Assembly (NCBI GenBank): GCA_002150815.3
Contig: NDFF03000394.1
Span: 411,459 to 475,458, forward strand
Source of the DNA: Grammothele lineata
Taxonomy: Eukaryota > Basidiomycota > Agaricomycetes > Polyporales > Polyporaceae
DNA length: 64,000 bases
Reading direction: 5' to 3'
The translations under genes were made by a program, and so were the position numbers. Shown in pieces: positions 55,854-64,000 of this stretch (position 1 is its first letter; every line of letters begins with the position of its first letter). Below the pieces are notes generated by a model. That model saw nothing but the letters and a program-made list of their open reading frames with translations. It made no database searches and was not told the DNA's origin.

Positions 55854-58800
55854 ATGACTAAAGGACCTAAACGCCGGGGCGTGTCACGCATCGCGCGGGG
55901 CCGCGAAGGGGTCAAGCAAGTCTCTCGTAATGGCACACAATCCCACACCACTTTTGAGAGCAAGCGCCTCCATTTGCGTGATTTTGAAGAGGCACAGGCG
56001 GAGGCGAAGAAGCGCCAGCGTCAGATGATGGCTTGTAAGTAGAATGTCATATTACAAAATAATGTTCAGCTCACACGGTGCAATAGCTATGGGACCTTCA
56101 ACTAAACAGGTGTACGCTGACTATCACGCTCAAGCATCACAGGATGACGTCGACGGCTGGGTGGACGACCCTCTTCAGGGTCCCGGGGATGGCGACGATG
56201 ATGACGTCGGTGACGCGCCAGAAGCGAATGCCGAAGATCAGGAAGCAGTCACGCGAGCCGCTCACGACATCATTGACGCTTAGTGAGTCTAGATCTTGAG
56301 ACCGGCGATCATTGACTGACCGTGCCTGGATGATGCCAGTAAGCCGTACCGTGCTGTGCGGGATAACCGTACCTGGAAGCAGCGTCTCGATAACTTAGTC
56401 AATCACTGGAAAGGACAGATGCCTCTCATCATCGAAGAGTACCTCAAGTGGAAGTGCTCATCCTTCCCAGACGCAGAAGAGACACGCGAGTTGGAAATGC
56501 AGACAAGCATTGATGTCGTAGACATCTACAGCCTTCAAACGTCCGCGTCATATTCGGTTTACGCGGGACAACGGACGTCGGAAGCTCTAGTTGCCGCCGG
56601 CTTCCTCCCGAATTCCCCGGTTTCCCCCACGATCGCAATCTCGCTTAGAACCTTGGAGCTTTTCCGGTGTCTAAAGCTATTCAAGCCTTCGTTCAGCACC
56701 GAGGCATTTACGAAGCTCGTATGCTACTACTACAAGGTATGTCACCACCGAAAGTCTCACTTCATCTCATACTAATTCACTATGCAGGTTCCTTATCGCC
56801 GGCATTTTCGCACATCACTCGCTGACACCTTCGACGTCTACCTGTCGATCTTGCATGAAGTAGACCTCCGTGTGAAAAAGGCTCTCGGCCGTGATGCGCC
56901 CGACTGGAGGGCTAAGAATAGTTGTCCGGCATGCAATTATGTTGTACGTGCCGGTAGCCATCAACCGCTAGATCTCCTAAATCCTAATTTCCCTCAGCTT
57001 GAAGATGAGACGGATGACAACCGTCCCCCGATCCCACATCTCGTCTGCATGGACGGTAATAACTCACTCAAGCGATTGGCAACAAGGGATGGGCTTCAAT
57101 CGGGCGACACTCGAGTGTTCAAGAGCGACTACTATCTTAGTCGCGAGTTCGTAGATGGTTTCGCCAACGAGGTCAAGTCGCGTCAAGCTCAACCGAAGCC
57201 GACTGACCTGCGGACACAAAGTGGACCTGATGGAAGCGCCGCCACCCCAGGTCGCGATCCCGCCCCGTCCGATCTCGTGGGGCACGATTTAGGCTCTGAG
57301 GTGGGGTCCGTGGATCACGGGCCCGCGCCCTCTCCCGCGCCCGCGCCGGTGCCTGCCTCCGCATCCGCGTCCGTACCTGCCCCCGCCGCGTCCGTACCCG
57401 CCCCCGCGCACGACCCTGCTCCCGCCCCCGCGTCCGATCACGGGCCTGCGCCCGCGCCGGTGCCTGCCCCCTCACCCGCGTCCGTACCTGCACCCGCGCT
57501 CGCACCCTCCGCCGCGCCTGCCCTCGCGCCCGCGTCCGATCACGGGTCCGCGCCCTGTCCCGCGCCCGCGCCCGCGCCCGCACCTGCCCTCGCGCCCGCG
57601 TCCGATCATGGACTCGCGCCCTCTGTCGCGCCCGCACCTGCCCCCACGCCTGATTCCGTGCCCCACCCGTCTGAGATGGCAAGTAGTCTCGAGCCGCCCA
57701 CCGGCGAGCCAGATGTGGTCGACGGCGGGGGGCAACCCATTGTAGATCCTACTGACGGTGCGACCGGGCATGATGGAGGGTGCGCGGGAAACTGGAAGGC
57801 AGCCGCAGCGGATGAGAAGAAGCGTGCTTGGGGGATGTTCGAGGAGACTGGCATTTTCGTTTGCGCGTGCCGTCATTCGATGATCTTGTGGATATGCGAC
57901 ATGATCCGGAGCGGAGAGCTGTGAGTCTATATCCTCGATCTATTTACCCGCGGTACCTGACGATGTGTCTCCAGCGCGAAGTATGGGTTAGCAATGCTAG
58001 CGGCACTTCTAAGAAAGCTCCCTCCTCGTAGGAAATATGTCGGATACGACATCGGGTGCACCTTTGAGAAGACCGTGCTCTGCAGCTCCCTACAACAGGA
58101 GTTCGTCGAAAGCGGCTCGCGCTTCTGCGTCCCGGCCTTCCACGGGTACTCTCACAACTACCGATGCCAGATCAGCAATCATCCGAACTGTATCCCCGGG
58201 ATCGGGATCGAGGACCTCGAGACGCTCGAGCGGATCTTCAGCGCTTCCAATCAGCTCGCTCCCGTGATCCGCTATGCCTCCCCCTTCCGCCGACTCCAAG
58301 CCATTGACCTGCACTTCACTCAATCAGACGCGGAAAAGTACGGCAACATCGGTATGATGCTGTTCAATAACTACAAGCAGTTGTTGGAAATAATAGACCA
58401 GCGTGAAGCTCTGGACAAAACACTGGCGGACATCAACGTGACCGAGGAGGACCTCCGTACTTACATCATCGAGGAACGCCAGTATTTCGCCACTCTCCGC
58501 GACGAAGAGCCCGAGAATATTCACGCAATCAGGTATGTGGAGCTACTAGAGAAACTCAAGACGTCACGGTAAATGCTTGCTACGTGATATTATATGTTTT
58601 CTCGCTGACTGTATGCTTAACCGTAGGAGCGAGCTCGAAGCTGCGAGCCGGGCCGTTACAGCCCGCGCGCCACAAGCGCCAGCATCTGATGCCCCGCGCG
58701 AGGCACAAGTCACGTTCCTGGCGCCAACCTCGGGTCCGACCGACTATAGCGCCGATCTCTCAGTTACCCGAAAGCTGGAGACTACGCGCCGGCATCTAAG

Positions 58801-59727
58801 CGAACGGGTAGATCGCCTTGAAGATGAAGTCCTCGCGCTCGAGCAGAAGATGGCTATAGAATCCCGATGGGAGCCCGACGACTTCTTGTACAAGGAAGCT
58901 GTTAAGAACAAGACAATGCGTCAGTACAACGAAGCTCTCAGGGAGCTGCAGGCCCTCGTGGTCCAATGCATCTTCGAGCTGCATCACCTCAACCTTGCTC
59001 AGACGGGTATGATGTCATCGCTCGCATTCAGTAGGCGTATGCTAATCTCCGTGGGTTCGCAGGCTATAAGGTTCGCACTTACCTTGCAAAGAGCCTGCAG
59101 CGGCGGTGCCAAGCGATTCGAAATGCTGTGAAGAAATTCAATGCTGCCGCCAAGGCCCTTGATCCCGACAGTGAGCCTCTCGATTGGTCAGAGGTGTCGC
59201 ACTACTCATTCATCGAGGAGTTCGCCCTTCTCCAGGACACGCGCAAAGACCTGCGCGGCAAGCCGTGGGCTCGTCCAGAGGTACGCGAGGCGATCAGGTT
59301 ACTGCGTCGCATCGATCACGCGTACGAGGAGAGGTATAACGTGAACATCGAAGCGCGGCGCCTGCATACTTCGATTCGCGATGAGGAGCGGCTTTTCATT
59401 GCCGTGCTCGCTGCGTTGCACGAACCTCACGACCTCATCTACGACGCCGTCTTGGAGTATTGCACACGGCGACGAGGCGCTAACGCTCGGAACATGGCGT
59501 ACCTGCAACATATGTACCAGTTACGCGGGTTCACGGGCGAGGCAACCCCAGGTCGACGACTCGGCAGTCCCAATGTCCCCGCAGTGCCGTCAACCGATGG
59601 CGCCTCGTCGAACGAGGCGGAGGCGGTAACGAAAGAAGCGATCGACGAACCTGATCTGGAGGATGAAGATAGCGCAGGGACCGAGATGACTGGCATCATA
59701 GACTATCTGGCTAGACTTACGGGCTGA
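55854..59727 (+). CDS. KDZ (Kyakuja-Dileera-Zisupton) transposase
   Basis: Predicted exons: 55854-56034, 56087-56282, 56340-56736, 56788-57920, 57975-58568, 58627-59006, 59063-59727 (1181 aa). The N-terminal part is basic (GPKRRGVSRIARGREG, HLRDFEEAQAEAKKRQRQ). Family marks are the NSCPACNYVV cysteine pair followed by VCMDGNNSLKRLA, FVCACRHSMI, then YVGYDIGCTFEKT, FHGYSHNYRCQI and GIGIEDLETLERIFSASNQL, which carry the conserved acidic and Cys/His residues of KDZ transposases. A Pro/Ala/Ser-rich low-complexity block (about residues 435-548, nt 57320-57660) separates the two halves. The full set of frames and splice sites is intact, so the gene may be functional. I could not identify terminal inverted repeats. 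The LTR element sits ~150 bp upstream of its ATG. Confidence 0.88.
57320..57660 (+). repeat. (CCCGCGCCC)n-type array coding Pro/Ala/Ser repeats
   Basis: An in-frame imperfect repeat coding PAPAP, PASDHG and SVPAP units inside the KDZ transposase. The SDHG(P/S/L)AP unit recurs four times, suggesting expansion by unequal exchange or slippage. Confidence 0.8.
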
Positions 59728-60070
59728 GAGGAGATCTGGCAGGTGCGAATGATATCGAGTACGCCTAGTATCATGTTCCTAGTATGTATGCGTGTATCTC
59801 GAAGTATATAATGCTACACTACGCCTGTCCCGTGGATCAGAACTGACGTACCCATAAGCCCACGTTATCACATGAGCGATAAAGAGGTGGGAGCGAGTGC
59901 AACACGAGTTGGAGGCGTTGGGCGGCGAGAGAAGCTGCACACCGCGTGCGTCAGTCTAGCGCTTCCGACACCAAGCTTATGTTGCCGCTTCTTCTGCAAC
60001 TGCTGATCACTTCACTCCTGCTTCTCCCGCTTCCTCCAACGTCTCCCTCCCTCAGATCGTCCTCTCGCCA
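59728..60070. other. region downstream of the KDZ gene
   Basis: About 340 bp without a clear gene. It may hold the right end of the KDZ element, but no terminal repeat was recognised. Confidence 0.4.
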
Positions 60071-60480
60071 TGCACGTCTCCCCGTCAGGCCCCTTCTATG
60101 TGATTCTTGGAGGAAGAATCAACGGCTTTAAGCCTCCGATCCTCGACGAGAGGTATGTCCTCGCGATTCATCCCGCGGGCACCCTCGATAGTGCGCTCAC
60201 AGATGATCAATAGGCCCATAGGCACGGCTCTGGCGGCGTTCCCGGACCTCCTCCCCATTATCGTCACTACGGCATCCAAGGACGACGCGGACAAGGTCAA
60301 CGACCTCAACGCCACCCTCTTCAAGGATGTCTCCCCCCTCGATGCGCACACCATGGCATGGCGGGCCCAGAATGCGGAGATATCCCTTCGAGGGAGTCCC
60401 ATCTATGCCATCCGCAAGGGAACCGCGAAGGGGGGCCAGACGGGCATATGGGTGGGCTCACCTGCTGATGTACCCGTATT
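60071..60480 (+). pseudogene. interrupted gene fragment of unknown type
   Basis: Two protein-like pieces: SPSGPFYVILGGRINGFKPP before a GTATGT donor at about 60151, and a frame read from about 60212 (RPIGTALAAFPDLLPIIVTT, MAWRAQNAEISLRGSP, AIRKGTAKGGQTGIWVGSP). The first resembles the start of small RNase-H1-N-terminal-like domains (FYV..GR..G), but this is weak. The frame runs into the foldback element at 60489 and stops, so the gene appears disrupted there. I found no continuation beyond 63022. Confidence 0.45.
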
Positions 60481-60488
60481 ACATTAAA

Positions 60489-61199
60489 TCTAGGTAGTGA
60501 GCCTAAAGGCCTTTGCAACACTTTCAGGGGTCTCACGTATTACAATACGACCTCCCCGGAAACAGTCCCAGCACCTCCGGAAAGCTTACAAAGCCTGCCA
60601 TACAGGGTAGTGAGCCCCGGAGGGAGCCCGGGGGGTCACCTGACCTGCCTCCGGGGGCAGCAGGTGCACCTGGGTGGCTGATCTGGCTGCCCCGGGCTTA
60701 GATCTCCCCAGATCTCCCTAGATCTGGGGAAACCTGGGGAGATCTAGGCTTCCCCCCGGGATTTCCGGACCTGGCAGCCCCTCCCGGCGCTTTTGGGGGG
60801 TCACCCGAGGTCCCCGGGCGTCGTCCCACGGGCGCTTATTCTCCCGCGCCCTCCCTGCGGGCGCACTGCCCGGATTTGGCAGGTGCAGTTGGGGGCAGCA
60901 GGCAGGGGTGGGTGCCCCCCACTGCAGCTTCGTCAAATCTCAACCGATTTTGATGAAACAACTTGTGTTCTGTGCGCATTTACAGGGCGTTTCTAACGCG
61001 CCTGAGACGTTGAAATTCGGGTAAGAATTGAGGGAGCTATGGACGACGCACTATTAGCACCTGTTCCCCACTGATGGGGGCGTATCTCTGTGGGTTTTTG
61101 CGTCCCCTCAGAACGGTTTTGTTTCCCTGAAAGCAGTCAAAAATGCGGTTCTAACGAGCCCAAGATCATGGTCATACGTCCACTGGACAGAAAGTTATG
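60489..61199 (+). repeat. left inverted arm of the foldback element
   Basis: Inverted copy of 62299-63013. Contains several AGATCT words in a local near-palindrome at about 60698-60750. Confidence 0.85.
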
Positions 61200-61607
61200 G
61201 TACATTCTTCTAGTTTGGGACAGGTGAATACTGTACAGTCAATATCTTCCCCAAATGTCAATGAAATTTAGAGCGGTTTGTTATCACAGTTACCAGACAT
61301 ATACAGCATTGTTGTCCTCAATTATGAAAGGATTTCCATGGTTCATTGTAGTTCCTCTATCTTCCCACTCTAACAATCCCTCAGCTCTTCCTCATCCCCC
61401 CAAATTTTATACCCATTGTCACAGAACAGTTTAAATGTACTCCACAAAATTTCACAGTCACACACCCTCTGTGAGGGGAGCTATGGTGTCTCGATCTCAA
61501 ACGTCAAAATAGGCGCCCGTGGGAAAACGCGCCACACTCACCATGTTCTAGGGTGTTGGTATGCCTCATTTCATTTCTGCTGTAATAGGATAGTGTCATA
61601 TGCTTAG

Positions 61608-61840
61608 AAGCTCAAAATGCGACAGTTTGGTGAAAGAACCATGTAATTTCATTGAGTACTGGCTAAGATATGTGAGATGGAGGCCTAGGAGGGCTCTCAC
61701 TGGGGTGCATTGCAAGCCACAATTCCGTGCAACACTGCTGTACATCACCCTCTCCAACACCTAATCACACATATCTCCTCTGTTCCTTCACCAAATTGCA
61801 TGATTCTTTCACTGGTGAGTCGCATTTTTGATTGTCTAGA
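61608..61840. repeat. inner imperfect inverted repeat in the foldback centre
   Basis: The segment 61612-61675 (AAATGCGACAGTTTGGTGAA onward) is an imperfect reverse complement of 61768-61835. The word TCAAAAATGCG or its complement also occurs in both arms and near 62112. Confidence 0.6.
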
Positions 61841-61915
61841 CGGCTATATTCTTTGGTGATTTCATTTGAGTGTAGGTCCCAAAGGAGATCATATTTGAGG
61901 TGTGTTTGGTGGCAA

Positions 61916-61970
61916 TAAGACGCGTCTTACGGGCGCTTATTTCGCTTACAAACGCGTCTTACTCTACACA
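61916..61970. repeat. TAAGACGCGTCTTA palindrome and related words
   Basis: A perfect 14-bp palindrome at 61916-61929 is followed by GGGCGCTTATTTCGCTTAC and ACGCGTCTTAC. The GTCTTA word is the same as in the repeat patch at 1-182. Confidence 0.6.
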
Positions 61971-62298
61971 GTTCAGGGTTGGCCTGCCAGGGTGCCTTGG
62001 CCACCAGCCCTTGGCTTCATCCTAGCTGTAAATCATATCTGTCCCATGCATGTGTCACCTGTAATTGCATTGTACTAAGCATGGTGTAGCTAATAGTACC
62101 TGAAATCTATCTGTCGCATTTTTGCATTATTGATGGAGGTGTTGCACAAGTTCTAGCCATTGAATGTGCACAGAATTTTGCACAAAACTTCTACATGATG
62201 CATCCTACCTGCTAAATCAAACCGCTTGAAAAACGATTCAGAAATGCTCAAGATACAAGAGAAGTACTGTCTCCCTGAGCTGAAGGAGGTAAATGTGT

Positions 62299-63013
62299 CA
62301 TAACTTTCTGTCCAGTGGACGTATGACCATGATCTTGGGCTCGTTAGAACCGCATTTTTGACTGCTTTCAGGGAAACAAAACCGTTCTGAGGGGACGCAA
62401 AAACCCACAGAGATACGCCCCCATCAGTGGGGAACAGGTGCTAATAGTGCGTCGTCCATAGCTCCCTCAATTCTTACCCGAATTTCAACGTCTCAGGTGC
62501 GTTAGAAACGCCCTGTAAATGCGCACAGAACACAAGTTGTTTCATCAAAATCGGTTGAGATTTGACGAAGCTGCAGTGGGGGGCACCCACCCCTGCCTGC
62601 TGCCCCCAACTGCACCTGCCAAATCCGGGCAGTGCGCCCGCAGGGAGGGCGCGGGAGAATAAGCGCCCGTGGGACGACGCCCGGGGACCTCGGGTGACCC
62701 CCCAAAAGCGCCGGGAGGGGCTGCCAGGTCCGGAAATCCCGGGGGGAAGCCTAGATCTCCCCAGGTTTCCCCAGATTTAGGGAGATCTGGGGAGATCTAA
62801 GCCCGGGGCAGCCAGATCAGCCACCCAGGTGCACCTGCTGCCCCCGGAGGCAGGTCAGGTGACCCCCCGGGCTCCCTCCGGGGCTCACTACCCTGTATGG
62901 CAGGCTTTGTAAGCTTTCCGGAGGTGCTGGGACTGTTTCCGGGGAGGTCGTATTGTAATACGAGGTGGCCTGAAAGTATTGCAATGAGCTTTAGGCCCAC
63001 AACCTGTTCGTAA
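62299..63013 (-). repeat. right inverted arm of the foldback element
   Basis: Inverted copy of 60489-61199, differing mainly in the outermost ~50 bp. Confidence 0.85.
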
Positions 63014-63022
63014 TACATTAAA

Positions 63023-64000
63023 CCTACCACAGCTGCTGGCGGTAATTGTACAGTGTTCCCTTTTAGCACGCTCAGTACTATTATGCCTAGTATGGACCTC
63101 GAACGAGCGATGTGAGCGGTCTTGCTCCGCTTAGGACCTCAGGCTAAGCCCTGAATTTCGCGCTGTGCATCTCGTGCAGCTAGAATGCGTGTGACGCGCC
63201 TCCTGTATGCAACTGGGTTGACAAACTGGATGCATCTCACGGATGTATACATGGGCTACATCCTACATGCATCTTTAGTGCCTAAGGCCCTGGCGCGCTG
63301 GATGCATCCCATATGCATCAGAGCGTGCATCCGGATGCATCCTAGGTGCATCTTCCATGCATCCGGATGCATCCTAGATGCATCTTTCATGCATCCGGAT
63401 GCATTGAGTTTGATGGTGCCCATCCATCACGGATGCATCAGACCAACTGAAGCTGCTCAGGTATGATTAATGTCACCCAGTGGCACTGGCAGAGCGAAAC
63501 CCAGCGCCAGAAGAGGAACCCCAGCTTAAGGTTGCGTCTCACGTGGCCGAATTCGGCAAATGCCATCATCGTTCATCGAGTGTATCGCATGAGGGTACAC
63601 ATTGATACTGTGACACGGGGAGTGACATACGCCCACAAGTAGTGTTGCCCGGGGCCCGGTCGGCTCGCACCATATTTCCAATATCACTGTCCCGGCCAGG
63701 TAGCCGTTCTATTGACATCAATGATGGCCGACCGGGCACTGGCCGCCCATTAGAATATCCACTGTCACTTCCTGATGCAGTGCGAGGTGAAAGTAGCTGA
63801 GTTAGTAATTGTCAGTGCCTCGGTTGTATAACCACTCCCTAATGGGCCTAGTTACATTCACACCATTGATGAGTGACCGTCACCGGTTAGCCTACTCAAT
63901 TCTAGTGTGTGACCGGGTAAGTGATGATTAAGTAGACTGTGTCTGGCCAGTATGCAGAGCCTATGTAGACTGAAGAGTAGTACATACCACACAATTGAAT
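63023..64000. other. right-edge region without genes
   Basis: Apart from the tandem repeat, only short ORFs. Between 63640 and 63960 words such as GGCCGACCGGGCACTGGCC and AATATCCACTGTCAC recur imperfectly, hinting at another degraded element cut by the window end. Confidence 0.4.
63220..63440. repeat. palindromic GGATGCATCC tandem repeat, 32-bp unit
   Basis: From about 63330 to 63410 a 32-bp unit (GCATCCGGATGCATCCTAGA + TGCATCTTTCAT) repeats about 2.5 times. Single GGATGCATC and ATGCATC words continue on both sides. Each unit contains the palindromes GCATCCGGATGC and GGATGCATCC. Confidence 0.8.

Larger units (their letters stand above)
60489..63013. mobile_element. foldback / long-TIR DNA element, non-autonomous
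   Basis: Left arm 60489-61199 and right arm 62299-63013 are inverted copies (~0.7 kb each). The inner ~650 bp are nearly identical: two ORF translations of 67 and 72 codons are the same in both arms, and one AGATCT/AAATCT difference was noticed. The outer ~50 bp are diverged. The 1.1-kb centre (61200-62298) encodes no transposase. TACATTAAA at 60480-60488 and 63014-63022 may be a 9-bp target duplication, the size typical of Mutator-like elements. Class assignment is tentative because the extreme ends of the arms do not match well. Confidence 0.78.

Noticed and set aside
60513..60996. ORFs in the foldback arms (also in the inverted copy)
   Set aside because: They are identical in both arms because the DNA is duplicated, they have repeat-derived composition, and they lack protein features.
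63330..63410. CRISPR-like array
   Set aside because: The repeat units are contiguous, without unique spacers, and the genome is eukaryotic.
63185..63466. 93-codon ORF through the ATGCAT repeat
   Set aside because: The frame is open only because the tandem repeat unit happens to lack stops; the protein is MHP/HASG-repeat noise.

Overview
The window is nuclear DNA of a filamentous basidiomycete, most likely an Agaricomycete (a wood-decay polypore type is my guess). The genes are GC-rich, cut by many 50-65 nt GT..AG introns, and lack operon organisation. Gene types common in mushrooms are present: DUF6593, a DUF4045-gelsolin protein, F-box proteins, a sedolisin, GH16 and GH17 wall enzymes, and a KDZ transposase. 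I rebuilt exon structures by hand from splice sites, reading frame and protein continuity, so all junctions are predictions.

Layout. 1-3305: a degenerate GTCTTAAC/GTTAAGAC repeat patch followed by a 5'-truncated LINE (reverse transcriptase, RNase H, zinc-binding tail) with a 33-nt poly(A). 3820-9961: the ER SNARE Use1 (minus), then SQS1-like R3H/G-patch protein and an MMTAG2-like RS-rich protein (both plus). 9962-14525: long non-coding stretch. 14526-15386: DUF6593 gene. 15387-18019: non-coding. 18020-28629: secreted GH17-like enzyme, a large DUF4045/gelsolin protein and a GPI-anchored GH16 enzyme, all minus strand. 28630-37117: a small mitochondrial membrane protein, a zinc-finger-like nuclear protein, an F-box protein, and a second mitochondrial single-pass protein (minus). 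37632-43478: secreted sedolisin protease and a second F-box protein (both minus), then a non-coding stretch. 43479-48856: fumarate reductase fused to cytochrome b5, nicotinamide riboside kinase with a 12-nt microexon (both minus), and, divergent from it, a gene I read as a fungal PAXX-like non-homologous end-joining factor. 48857-64000: repeat-rich: low-complexity arrays, an LTR retrotransposon with identical-length LTRs and a target duplication, a complete KDZ transposase gene, a foldback element with ~0.7-kb inverted arms, and a 32-bp palindromic tandem repeat.

The most interesting observations are: (i) the PAXX-like protein, whose C-terminus resembles the Ku-binding tail of animal PAXX; (ii) the LTR element, whose primer-binding site is a perfect 10-nt complement of the predicted start of its own RNA, the layout of Tf1/sushi-type self-priming, although its internal region keeps only a Gag fragment; (iii) the NRK1 microexon; and (iv) the foldback element, whose two arms are almost identical and which is flanked by a 9-bp direct repeat.

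The genes do not form one pathway. The only local theme is cell-wall and secreted enzymes (GH17, GH16, sedolisin) on one strand between 18 and 40 kb, interleaved with housekeeping genes.
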